Source of the DNA: Halictus rubicundus | Taxonomy: Eukaryota > Arthropoda > Insecta > Hymenoptera > Halictidae | Length of the DNA stretch: 64,000 bases | Assembly: GCF_050948215.1 (NCBI RefSeq) | Contig: NW_027488968.1 | Location: forward strand, 114,545 to 178,544 | Reading direction: 5' to 3' | Part shown: positions 13,062 to 26,280 of the stretch, one piece after another | Layout of the letters: each line of letters begins with the position of its first letter | Position numbering within the stretch: position 1 is the first letter of the stretch | The notes under the pieces: model-generated | The model's input: the letters and a program-made list of their open reading frames with translations, nothing else | Told to the model about the DNA's origin: nothing | Databases searched by the model: none | Translations under genes and position numbers: made by a program

Positions 13062-15578
13062 ATGCTCTATCCTATCCTATCCTCTATCCTATCCTATCCT
13101 CTATCCTGTCCTATCCTATCCTCTATCCTATGCTATCCTCTATCCTATCCTATCCTCTATCCTTTCCTATCCTCTATCCTATTATATCCTCTATCGTATC
13201 CTATCCTCTATCCTATCCTATCCTCTATCCTATCCTACGCTCTATCCTATCATATCCTCTATCTTATCCTATCCTCTATCCTATCCTATCCTCTATCCTA
13301 TCTTATCCTCTATCTTATCCTATCCTCTATCCTATCCTATCATCTATCCTATCCTATCTTCGATCCTATCCTATCCTGTATCATATCCTATCCTCTATCC
13401 TATCCTATCCTCTATCCTATCCTATCCTCTATCCTATCCTATCCACTATACTATCCTATCCTCTACAATATCGTATCCTCTATCATATCCTTTCCTCTTT
13501 CCTATAATATCATCTATCCTATCCTATCCTCTATCTTATCCTATCCTCTATCCTATCCTATCATCTATCCTATCCTTTCCTCTATCCCATCTTATCCTCT
13601 ATCATATCCTATCCTCTATCCTATCCTATCCTCTATCCTATCTTATCCTCTATCTTATCCTATCCTCTATCCTATCCTATCATCTATCCTATCCTATCTT
13701 CTATCCTATCCTATCCTCTATCATATCCTATCCTCTATCCTATCCTATCCTCTATCCTATCCTATCCTCTATCCTATCCTATCCTCTATCCTATCCTATC
13801 CTATCCTCTATCCTATCCTATCGTATCCTCTATCGTATCCTATCCTCTATCCTATCCTATCCTCTATCGTATCCTATCGTCTATCCTATCATATCCTCGA
13901 TCTTATCCTATCCTCTATACTATCCTATCCTCTATCCTATCCTATCCTCTATCCTATCCTATCCTCTATCATATCCTATCCTCTATCCTCTCCTATCCTC
14001 TATCCTATCCTATCCTCTATCCTATCCTACCCTCTATCCTATCCTTTCGTATCCTCTATCGCATCCTATCCTATCCTCTATCCTATCCTATCCTCTATAC
14101 TATCCTATCCTCTATCCTATCCTATCCTCTATCCTATCCTATCATCTATAATATCGTATCCTCTATCATATCCTATCCTCATTCCTATAATATCATCTGT
14201 CCTATCCTATCCTCTATCCTATCCAATCCACTATCCTATCCTCTATCGTAGCCTATGCTCTATCCTATCCTATCCTCTATCCCATCCTATCCCCTCTTCT
14301 GTCCTATCCTATCCTCTATCCTACGCTATCCTCTATCCTAACCTATCCTCTATCCTTTCCTTTCCTCTATCCTATCCTATCCTCTATCCTATCCTATCTT
14401 CTATACTATCCTATCCTCTACAATATCGTATCCTCTATCATATCCTTTCCTCTTTCCTATAATATCATCTATCCTATCCTATCCTCTATCTTATCCTATC
14501 CTCTATCCTATCCTATCATCTATCCTATCCTATCCTCTATCCTATCCTATCCTCTATCCTATCTTATCCTCTATCCTATCCTATCCTCTATCCTATCCTA
14601 TCATCTATCCTATCCTATCTTCTATCCTATCTTATCCTCTATCATATTCTATCCTCTATCCTATCCTATCCTCTATCCTATCCTATCCTCTATCCTATCC
14701 TATCCTCTATCCTATCCTATCCTCTATCCTACCCTATCGTATCCTCTATCCTATCCTATCCTCTATCCTATCCTATCCTCTATCCTATCCTATCCTCTAT
14801 CCTATCCAATCCCCTATCCTATCCTCTATCCTATCCTATCATCTATCCTATCCTATCCTCTATCCTATCCTATCCTCTACCCTATCCTATCCTCTATCCT
14901 ATCCTATCCTCTATCCTATTATATCCTCTATCCTATCCTATCCTCTATCCTATCCTATCCCCTATCCTATCCTACCCTCTATCCTATCCTATCGTATTCT
15001 TTATCGTATCCTATCCTCTATTATATCCTATCCTCTATACTATCCTATCCTCTATCCTACCCTATCCTCTATCCTATCCTATCCTCTATCCTATCCTATC
15101 CTCTATCCTATCCTATCCTCTATCATATCCTATCCTCTATCCTATTCTATCCTCTATCCTATCCTATCCTCTATCCTATCCTATCCTCTATCCTATCCTA
15201 TTCTCTATCCTATCCTATCGTATCCTCTGTCCTATCCTATCCTCGATCCTATCCTATCCTCTATCGTATCCTATCGTCTATCCTATCATATCCTCTATCT
15301 TATCCTATCCTCGATCCTATCCTATCCTCTATCCTATCCTACCCTCTATCCTATCCTTTCGTATCCTCTATTTCATCCTATCCTCTATCCTATCCTATCC
15401 TCTATCCTATCCTATCCTATATACTATCCTACCCTCTATCCTATCCTATCCTCTATCCTATCCTATCCTCTATAATATCGTATCCTCTATCATATCCTAT
15501 CCTCATTCCTATAATATCATCTGTCCTATCCTATCCTCTATCCTATCCAATTCACTATCCTATCCTCTATCGTATCCT
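13062..15578 (+). repeat. About 2.4-2.5-kb irregular higher-order repeat, copy 1 of 3
   Basis: The copy is marked by TATGCTCTATCC at its start and a second TATGC 68 bp later (13,130), followed by TTTCCTATCC and TTATATCC units. The same pair of markers recurs at 15,579/15,647 and 17,976/18,044. Interior content is not collinear throughout: this copy also carries material shared with 11,955-12,465, so its organisation is mosaic. A TATTTCATCC unit just upstream (12,871) is shared with copy 2 (15,371); copy 3 has TATCGCATCC there. Confidence 0.72.
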
Positions 15579-17975
15579 ATGCTCTATCCTATCCTATCCT
15601 CTATCCTATCCTATCCTCTATCCTGTCCTATCCTATCCTCTATCCTATGCTATCCTCTATCCTATCCTATCCTCTATCCTTTCCTATCCTCTATCCTATT
15701 ATATCCTCTATCGTATCCTATCCTCTATCCTATCCTATCCTCTATCCTATCCTACGCTCTATCCTATCATATCCTCTATCTTATCCTATCCTCTATCCTA
15801 TCCTATCCTCTATCCTATCTTATCCTCTATCTTATCCTATCCTCTATCCTATCCTATCATCTATCCTATCCTATCTTCTATCCTATCCTATCCTCTATCA
15901 TATCCTATCCTCTATCCTATCCTATCCTCTATCCTATCCTATCCTCTATCCTATCCTATCCTCTATCCTATCCTATCCTATCCTCTATCCTATCCTATCG
16001 TATCCTCTATCGTATCCTATCCTCTATCCTATCCTATCCTCTATCCTATCCTATCATCTATACTATCCTATCCTCTATCCTGTCCTATCCTGTATCCGAT
16101 CCAATCCCCTATCCTCTATCCTATCCTATTCTCTATCCTATCCTCATTCCTATCGTATCCTCTATCCTATCCTATCCTCTATCCTCTATCCTATCCTATC
16201 CTCTACCCTATCCTATCCTCTATCCTATCCTATCGTATCCTCTATCGTATCCTATCCTCTATCCTATCCTATCCTCTATCCTATCCTATCCTCTATACTA
16301 TCCTATCCTCTACAATATCGTATCCTCTATCATATCCTTTCCTCTTTCCTATAATATCATCTATCCTATCCTATCCTCTATCTTATCCTATCCTCTATCC
16401 TATCCTATCATCTATCCTATCCTATCCTCTATCCTATCTTATCCTCTATCATATCCTATCCTCTATCTTATCCTATCCTCTATCCTATCCTATCATCTAT
16501 CCTATCCTATCTTCTATCCTATCCTATCCTATATAATATCCTATCCTCTATCCTATCCTATCCTCTATCCTATCCTATCCTCTATCCTATCCTATCCTCT
16601 ATCCTATCTTATCCTCTATCTTATCCTATCCTCTATCCTATCCTATCATCTATCCTATCCTATCTTCTATCCTATCCTATCCTCTATCATATCCTATCCT
16701 CTATCCTATCCTATCCTCTATCCTATCCTATCCTCTATCCTATCCTATCGTATCCTCTATCGTATCCTATCCTCTATCCTATCCTATCCTCTATCCTATC
16801 CTATCCTCTATACTATCCTATCCTCTATCCTCTCCTATCCTGTATCCGATCCAATCCCCTATCCTCTATCCTATACTATTCTCTATCCTATCGTCATTCC
16901 TATCGTATCCTCTATCCTATCCTATCCAATCCCCTATCCTATCCTCTATCCTATCCTATCCTCTATCCTATCCTATCCTCTATCCTATCCTATGATCTAT
17001 CCTATCCTATCCTCTATCCTATCCTATCCTATCCTCTATCCTATCCTATCGTATCCTCTATCCTATCCTATCCTCTATCCTATCCTATCCTCTATCCTAT
17101 CCTATCCTCTATCCTATCCTATCCTCTATCCTATCCAATCCCCTATCCTATCCTCTATCCTATCCTATCATCTATCCTATCCTATCCTCTATCCTATCCT
17201 ATCCTCTACCCTATCCTATCCTCTATCCTATCCTATCCTCTATCCTATTATATCCTCTATCCTATCCTATCCTCTATCCTATCCTATCCCCTATCCTATC
17301 CTACCCTCTATCCTATCCTATCGTATTCTTTATCGTATCCTATCCTCTATTATATCCTATCCTCTATACTATCCTATCCTCTATCCTACCCTATCCTCTA
17401 TCCTATCCTATCCTCTATCCTATCCTATCCTCTATCCTATCCTATCCTCTATCATATCCTATCCTCTATCCTATTCTATCCTCTATCCTATCCTATCCTC
17501 TATCCTATCCTATCCTCTATCCTATCCTATTCTCTATCCTATCCTATCGTATCCTCTGTCCTATCCTATCCTCGATCCTATCCTATCCTCTATCCTATCA
17601 TATCCTCTATCTTATCCTATCCTCTATACTATCCTATCCTCTATCCTATCCTATCCTCTATCCTATCCTATCCTCTATCATATCCTATCCTCTATCCTCT
17701 CCTATCCTCTATCCTATCCTATCCTCTATCCTATCCTACCCTCTATCCTATCCTTTCGTATCCTCTATCGCATCCTATCCTCTATCCTATCCTATCCTCT
17801 ATCCTATCCTATCCTCTATACTATCCTACCCTCTATCCTATCCTATCCTCTATCCTATCCTATCCTCTATAATATCGTATCCTCTATCATATCCTATCCT
17901 CATTCCTATAATATCATCTGTCCTATCCTATCCTCTATCCTATCCAATTCACTATCCTATCCTCTATCGTATCCT
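15579..17975 (+). repeat. About 2.4-kb irregular higher-order repeat, copy 2 of 3
   Basis: The start marker lies 2,517 bp after copy 1 and 2,397 bp before copy 3. The first half contains a TCATTCC-TATCG unit group and a TATATAATATCC unit (about 16,530) that reappears near 26,205. The longest stop-free + strand run of the window, to 19,382, begins here because no TAA-creating variant falls in that frame. Confidence 0.7.
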
Positions 17976-18691
17976 ATGCTCTATCCTATCCTATCCTCTA
18001 TCCTATCCTATCCTCTATCCTGTCCTATCCTATCCTCTATCCTATGCTATCCTCTATCCTATCCTATCCTCTATCCTTTCCTATCCTCTATCCTATTATA
18101 TCCTCTATCGTATCCTATCCTCTATCCTATCCTATCCTCTATCCTATCCTACGCTCTATCCTATCATATCCTCTATCTTATCCTATCCTCTATCCTATCC
18201 TATCCTCTATTCTATCTTATCCTCTATCTTATCCTATCCTCTATCCTATCCTATCATCTATCCTATCCTATCTTCGATCCTATCCTATCCTGTATCATAT
18301 CCTATCCTCTATCCTATCCTATCCTCTATCCTATCCTATCCTCTATCCTATCCTATCCACTATACTATCCTATCCTCTACAATATCGTATCCTCTATCAT
18401 ATCCTTTCCTCTTTCCTATAATATCATCTATCCTATCCTATCCTCAATCTTATCCTATCCTCTATCCTATCCTATCATCTATCCTATCCTTTCCTCTATC
18501 CTATCTTATCCTCTATCATATCCTATCCTCTATCCTATCCTATCCTCTATCCTATCTTATCCTCTATCTTATCCTATCCTCTATCCTATCCTATCATCTA
18601 TCCTATCCTATCTTCTATCCTATCCTATCCTCTATCATATCCTATCCTCTATCCTATCCTATCCTCTATCCTATCCTATCCTCTATCCTAT
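17976..18691 (+). repeat. Irregular higher-order repeat, copy 3 of 3, truncated
   Basis: This matches the start of copies 1 and 2. The 125-codon stretch beginning at 18,044 translates identically to that at 13,130, including the TCTTCGATCC and CCTGTATCATATCC units, which in copy 2 read TCTTCTATCC and CCTCTATCATATCC. Copy 3 is therefore closer to copy 1 than to its neighbour. Further right the array passes into the block marked by CCCATAGAAATC. Confidence 0.7.
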
Positions 18692-20222
18692 CTTATCCTC
18701 TATCTTATCCTATCCTCTATCCTATCCTATCATCTATCCTATCCTATCTTCTATCCTATCCTATCCTCTATCATATCCTATCCTCTATCCTATCCTATCC
18801 TCTATCCTATCCTATCCTCTATCCTATCCTATCCTCTATCCTATCCTATCCTCTATCCTATCCTATCCTCTATCCTATCCAATCCCCTATCCTATCCTCT
18901 ATCCTATCCTATCCTCTATCTTATCCTATCCTCTATCCTATCCTATCATCTATCCTATCCTATCCTCTACCCTATCCTATCCTCTATCCTATCCGATCCT
19001 CTATCCTACCTATCCTCTATCTTATCCTATCCTCTATCCTATCCTATCCTCTATCCTATCCTATCCTCTATCCTTTCCTATCCTCTATCCTATCCTATCC
19101 TGTATCCTATCCTATCCTCTATCCCATAGAAATCCCCTATCATATCCTCTATCCGATCCTATCCTCTATCCTAACCTATCCTCTACCCTATTCTATCCTC
19201 TATCCTATCCTATCCTCTATCCAAACCTATCCTCTATCCTATCCTATTCTCTATCCTATTATATCCTATCCTGTACCGCCTCCTATCCTGTATCCGATCC
19301 AATCCCCTATCGTCTACCGTATCATATTCTCTATCCTATCCTCTATGCTATCCAATCCTCTGTCCTACCCTATCCTCTATAATATCGTATCCTCTATCAT
19401 ATCCTTTCCTCTTTCCTATAATATCATCTATCCTATCCTATCTTCTATCCTATCCTATCCTCTATCTTATCCTATCCTCTAACCTATCCTATCATCTATC
19501 CTATCCTATCCTCTATCCTATCCGATCCACTATCATATCCTATCCCCTATCCTATCCTATCCTCTATCCTATCCTATCCTCTATCCTATCCTCTATCCTA
19601 TCCTATCCTCCACCCTATCCTATCCTCTATCCTATCCTATCCTCTATCCCATCCTATCCTCTATCCTATCCTATCCTCTATCCTATCCTATCGTATCCTC
19701 TATCGTATCCTATCCTCTATCTTATCCTAACGTATCCTCTATCGTATCCTATCCTCTATCCTATCCTATCCTCTATCCTATCCTATCCTCTATCCTATCC
19801 AATCCCCTATCCTATCCTCTACCCTATCATATCCTCTATCCTATCCTATCCTCTATCCTACCTATCCTCTATCTTATCCTATCCTCTATCCTATCCTATC
19901 CTCTATCCTATCCTATCCTCCATCCTTTCCTATCCTCTATCCTATCCTATCCTGTATCCTATCCTATCCTCTATCCTATCCAATCCCCTATCATATCCTC
20001 TATCCGATCCTATCCTCTATCCTTACCTATCCTCTACCCTATTCTATCCTCTATCCTATCCTATCCTCTATCCTAACCTATCCTCTATCCTATCCTATTC
20101 TCTATAATATCGTATCCTCTATCATATCCTTTCCTCTTTCCTATAATATCATCTATCCTATCCTATCCTCTATCCTATCCTATCCTGTATCGTCTCCTAT
20201 CATCTATCCTATCCAATCCCCT
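18692..20222 (+). repeat. CATAGAAATC-marked higher-order block, copy 1 of 3
   Basis: This 1.5-kb block contains the odd unit CCCATAGAAATCCCC at 19,123, the only kind of unit in the window with GAAA. It also has a GATCC-TACCTATCC deletion unit near 19,005 and an ACCGCCTCC unit at 19,275. The block recurs at an offset of 7,606 bp (19,123 to 26,729; 19,275 to 26,881; 20,101 to 27,707) and at 22,767 bp (41,890). The right part overlaps the first 3,031-bp repeat. Confidence 0.8.
19275..19331 (+). repeat. Diverged marker unit ACCGCCTCC, copy 5 of 9
   Basis: Preceded by TATTATATCC and CTGT instead of CTCCATCC and CTCT, a sub-version shared with the copies at 26,881 and 42,042. Part of the CATAGAAATC-marked block. 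Confidence 0.83.
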
Positions 20223-22705
20223 ATGATATCCTCTATCCAATCCTATCCTCTATCCTATCCTATCCTCTATCCTATCCTATCCTCTATCCTATCCTATCCT
20301 CTATCCTATCCTATCCTCTATCTTATCCTATCCTCTATCCTATCCAATTCTCTATCCTATCCTCTATCCGATCCTATCTTCTATCCTATCCTATCCTCTA
20401 TCATATCCTATCCTCTATCCTATCCTATCCTCTATCCTATCTTATCCTCTATCTTATCCTATCCTCTATCCTACCCTATCATCTATCCTATCCTATCTTC
20501 TATCCTATCCTATCCTCTATCATATCCTATCCTCTATCCTATCCTATCCTCTATCCTATCCTATCCTCTATCCTATCCTATCCTCTATACTATCCTATCC
20601 TCTACAATATCGTATCCTCTATCATATCCTTTCCTCTTTCCTATAATATCATCTATCCTATCCTATCCTCTATCTTATCCTATCCTCTATCCTATCCTAT
20701 CCTCTATCCTATCTTATCCTCTATCATATCCTATCCTCTATCCTATCCTATCCTCTATCCTATCTTATCCTCTATCTTATCCTATCCTCTATCCTATCCT
20801 ATCATCTATCCTATCCTATCTTCTATCCTATCCTATCCTCTATCATATCCTATCCTCTATCCTATCCTATCCTCTATCCTATCCTATCCTCTATCCTATC
20901 CTATCCTCTATCCTATCCTATCCTCTATCCTATCCTATCCTCTATCCTATCCTATCCTCTATCCTATCCTATCGTATCCTCTATCGTATCCTATCCTCTA
21001 TCCTATCCTATCCTCTATCCTATCCTATCCTCTATACTATCCTATCCTCTATCCTCTCCTATCCTGTATCCGATCCAATCCCCTATCCTCTATCCTATAC
21101 TATTCTCTATCCTATCCTCATTCCTATCGTATCCTCTATCCTATCCTATCCAATCCCCTATCCTATCCTCTATCCTATCCTATCCTCTATCTTATCCTAT
21201 CCTCTAACCTATCCTATCATCTATCCTATCCTATCCTCTATCCTATCCTATCCTCTATCCTATCCTATCCTCTATCCTATCCTATCCTCTATCTTATCCT
21301 ATCCTCTATTATATCCAATCCTCTGTCCTATCCTATCCTCGATCCTATCCTATCCTCTATCATATCCTATCCTCTATACTATCCTATCCTCTATCCTATC
21401 CTATCCTCTATCCTATCCTATCCTCTATCATATCCTATCCTCTATCCTCTCCAATCCTCTATCCTATCCTATCCTCTATCCTATCCTATCGTATCCTCTA
21501 TCCTATCCTAACGTATCCTCTATCCTATCCTATCCTCTATCCTATCCTCTATCCTATCCTATCCTATCCTCTATCCTATCCTCTATCCTATCCTATCCTC
21601 TATCCTATCCTATTCTCTATCATATCCTATCATCTATCCTATCCTATCCTCTATCCTATCCTATCCTCTATCCTATCCTACCCTCTATCCTATCCTTTCG
21701 TATCCTCTATCGTATCCTATCCCCTATCCTATCCTATCCTCTATCCTATCCTATCCTCTATACTATCCTATCCTCTATCCTATGCTATCCTCTATCCTAT
21801 CCTATCCTCTATCCTATCCTATCCTGTATCCTATCCTATCCTCTATCCTATCCAATCCCCTATCATATCCTCTATCCGATCCTATCCTCTATCCTTACCT
21901 ATCCTCTACCCTATTCTATCCTCTATCCTATCCTATCCTCTATCCTAACCTATCCTCTATCCTATCCTATTCTCTATAATATCGTATCCTCTATCATATC
22001 CTTTCCTCTTTCCTATAATATCATCTATCCTATCCTATCCTCTATCCTATCCTATCCTGTATCGTCTCCTATCATCTATCCTATCCAATCCCCTATGATA
22101 TCCTCTATCCAATCCTATCCTCTATCCTATCCTATCCTCTATCCTATCCTATCCTCTATCCTATCCTATCCTCTATCCTATCCTATCCTCTATCTTATCC
22201 TATCCTCTATCCTATCCAATTCTCTATCCTATCCTCTATCCGATCCTATCTTCTATCCTATCCTATCCTCTATCATATCCTATCCTCTATCCTATCCTAT
22301 CCTCTATCTTATCTTATCCTCTATCTTATCCTATCCTCTATCCTATCCTATCCTCTATCCTATCCTATCGTATCCTCTATCGTATCCTATCCTCTATCCT
22401 ATCCTATCCTCTATCCTATCCTATCCTCTATACTATCCTATCCTCTATCCTCTCCTATCCTGTATCCGATCCAATCCCCTATCCTCTATCCTATACTATT
22501 CTCTATCCTATCCTCATTCCTATCGTATCCTCTATCCTATCCTATCCAATCCCCTATCCTATCCTCTATCCTATCCTATCCTCTATCTTATCCTATCCTC
22601 TAACCTATCCTATCATCTATCATATCCTATCCTCTATCCTATCCTATCCTCTATCCTATCCTATCCTCTATCCTATCCTCTATCCTATCCTATCCTCTAT
22701 CCTAT
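19675..22705 (+). repeat. 3,031-bp higher-order repeat, copy 1
   Basis: The tandem partner follows directly. Offsets of 3,031 bp hold from the TAACGTATCC unit (about 19,738 and 22,769) through TACCTATCC (about 19,859 and 22,890), the TATGATATCC marker (20,223 and 23,254) and TATGCTATCC (21,782 and 24,813). Comparing the translations from 20,223 and 23,254, I find a single residue difference (P versus S) over roughly 825 codons. It corresponds to C at 21,723 versus T at 24,754. Confidence 0.88.
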
Positions 22706-25700
22706 CCTCTATCCTATCCTATCGTATCCTCTATCGTATCCTATCCTCTATCTTATCCTAACGTATCCTCTATCGTATCCTATCCTCTATCCTATCCTAT
22801 CCTCTATCCTATCCTATCCTCTATCCTATCCAATCCCCTATCCTATCCTCTACCCTATCATATCCTCTATCCTATCCTATCCTCTATCCTACCTATCCTC
22901 TATCTTATCCTATCCTCTATCCTATCCTATCCTCTATCCTATCCTATCCTCCATCCTTTCCTATCCTCTATCCTATCCTATCCTGTATCCTATCCTATCC
23001 TCTATCCTATCCAATCCCCTATCATATCCTCTATCCGATCCTATCCTCTATCCTTACCTATCCTCTACCCTATTCTATCCTCTATCCTATCCTATCCTCT
23101 ATCCTAACCTATCCTCTATCCTATCCTATTCTCTATAATATCGTATCCTCTATCATATCCTTTCCTCTTTCCTATAATATCATCTATCCTATCCTATCCT
23201 CTATCCTATCCTATCCTGTATCGTCTCCTATCATCTATCCTATCCAATCCCCTATGATATCCTCTATCCAATCCTATCCTCTATCCTATCCTATCCTCTA
23301 TCCTATCCTATCCTCTATCCTATCCTATCCTCTATCCTATCCTATCCTCTATCTTATCCTATCCTCTATCCTATCCAATTCTCTATCCTATCCTCTATCC
23401 GATCCTATCTTCTATCCTATCCTATCCTCTATCATATCCTATCCTCTATCCTATCCTATCCTCTATCCTATCTTATCCTCTATCTTATCCTATCCTCTAT
23501 CCTACCCTATCATCTATCCTATCCTATCTTCTATCCTATCCTATCCTCTATCATATCCTATCCTCTATCCTATCCTATCCTCTATCCTATCCTATCCTCT
23601 ATCCTATCCTATCCTCTATACTATCCTATCCTCTACAATATCGTATCCTCTATCATATCCTTTCCTCTTTCCTATAATATCATCTATCCTATCCTATCCT
23701 CTATCTTATCCTATCCTCTATCCTATCCTATCCTCTATCCTATCTTATCCTCTATCATATCCTATCCTCTATCCTATCCTATCCTCTATCCTATCTTATC
23801 CTCTATCTTATCCTATCCTCTATCCTATCCTATCATCTATCCTATCCTATCTTCTATCCTATCCTATCCTCTATCATATCCTATCCTCTATCCTATCCTA
23901 TCCTCTATCCTATCCTATCCTCTATCCTATCCTATCCTCTATCCTATCCTATCCTCTATCCTATCCTATCCTCTATCCTATCCTATCCTCTATCCTATCC
24001 TATCGTATCCTCTATCGTATCCTATCCTCTATCCTATCCTATCCTCTATCCTATCCTATCCTCTATACTATCCTATCCTCTATCCTCTCCTATCCTGTAT
24101 CCGATCCAATCCCCTATCCTCTATCCTATACTATTCTCTATCCTATCCTCATTCCTATCGTATCCTCTATCCTATCCTATCCAATCCCCTATCCTATCCT
24201 CTATCCTATCCTATCCTCTATCTTATCCTATCCTCTAACCTATCCTATCATCTATCCTATCCTATCCTCTATCCTATCCTATCCTCTATCCTATCCTATC
24301 CTCTATCCTATCCTATCCTCTATCTTATCCTATCCTCTATTATATCCAATCCTCTGTCCTATCCTATCCTCGATCCTATCCTATCCTCTATCATATCCTA
24401 TCCTCTATACTATCCTATCCTCTATCCTATCCTATCCTCTATCCTATCCTATCCTCTATCATATCCTATCCTCTATCCTCTCCAATCCTCTATCCTATCC
24501 TATCCTCTATCCTATCCTATCGTATCCTCTATCCTATCCTAACGTATCCTCTATCCTATCCTATCCTCTATCCTATCCTCTATCCTATCCTATCCTATCC
24601 TCTATCCTATCCTCTATCCTATCCTATCCTCTATCCTATCCTATTCTCTATCATATCCTATCATCTATCCTATCCTATCCTCTATCCTATCCTATCCTCT
24701 ATCCTATCCTACCCTCTATCCTATCCTTTCGTATCCTCTATCGTATCCTATCCTCTATCCTATCCTATCCTCTATCCTATCCTATCCTCTATACTATCCT
24801 ATCCTCTATCCTATGCTATCCTCTATCCTATCCTATCCTCTATCCTATCCTATCCTGTATCCTATCCTATCCTCTATCCTATCCAATCCCCTATCATATC
24901 CTCTATCCGATCCTATCCTCTATCCTTACCTATCCTCTACCCTATTCTATCCTCTATCCTATCCTATCCTCTATCCTAACCTATCCTCTATCCTATCCTA
25001 TTCTCTATAATATCGTATCCTCTATCATATCCTTTCCTCTTTCCTATAATATCATCTATCCTATCCTATCCTCTATCCTATCCTATCCTGTATCGTCTCC
25101 TATCATCTATCCTATCCAATCCCCTATGATATCCTCTATCCAATCCTATCCTCTATCCTATCCTATCCTCTATCCTATCCTATCCTCTATCCTATCCTAT
25201 CCTCTATCCTATCCTATCCTCTATCTTATCCTATCCTCTATCCTATCCAATTCTCTATCCTATCCTCTATCCGATCCTATCTTCTATCCTATCCTATCCT
25301 CTATCATATCCTATCCTCTATCCTATCCTATCCTCTATCTTATCTTATCCTCTATCTTATCCTATCCTCTATCCTATCCTATCCTCTATCCTATCCTATC
25401 GTATCCTCTATCGTATCCTATCCTCTATCCTATCCTATCCTCTATCCTATCCTATCCTCTATACTATCCTATCCTCTATCCTCTCCTATCCTGTATCCGA
25501 TCCAATCCCCTATCCTCTATCCTATACTATTCTCTATCCTATCCTCATTCCTATCGTATCCTCTATCCTATCCTATCCAATCCCCTATCCTATCCTCTAT
25601 CCTATCCTATCCTCTATCTTATCCTATCCTCTAACCTATCCTATCATCTATCATATCCTATCCTCTATCCTATCCTATCCTCTATCCTATCCTATCCTCT

Positions 25701-25736
25701 ATCCTATCCTCTATCCTATCCTATCCTCTATCCTAT
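22706..25736 (+). repeat. 3,031-bp higher-order repeat, copy 2
   Basis: This is the near-identical tandem partner of 19,675-22,705. An internal TATGATATCC marker occurs 1,872 bp after the first in both copies (22,095 and 25,126), giving a 1,872 + 1,159 substructure. Homology stops at about 25,740, where the sequence turns to a TATTCTCTATC unit. Confidence 0.88.
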
Positions 25737-26280
25737 CCTATTCTCTATCATATCCTATCCTCTATCCTATCCTATCCTCTATCCTATCCTATCGTATCCT
25801 CTATCGTATCCTATCCTCTATCCTATCCTATCCTCTATCCTATCCTATCCTCTATACTATCCTATCCTCTACAATATCGTATCCTCTATCATATCCTTTC
25901 CTCTTTCCTATAATATCATCTATCCTATCCTATCATCTATCTTATCCTATCCTCTATCCTATCCTATCATCTATCCTATCCTATCCTCTATCATATCTTA
26001 TCCTCTATCATATCCTATCCAATCCCCTATCCTATCCTCTATCCTATCCTATCCTCTATCCTATCCTATCCTCTATCCTATCCTATCCTCTATCCTATCC
26101 TATCCTCTATAATATCCAATCCCCTATCCTATCCTCTATCCTATCCTATCCTCTATCTTATCCTATCATCTATCCTATCCTATCTTCTATCCTATCCTAT
26201 CCTATATAATATCCTATCCTCTATCCTATCCTATCCTCTATCCTATCCTATCCTCTATCCTATCCTATCCTCTATCCTAT

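Noticed and set aside
15579..19382. A 1,267-codon open frame, and about fifty other long + strand ORFs, as protein genes
   Set aside because: All translate to the same 17-residue periodic peptide in any frame, start at chance TATG variants and stop at TAA-creating variants. No ribosome-binding or Kozak context, splice structure, domain or non-repeat sequence accompanies them. They follow from the G-poor repeat.
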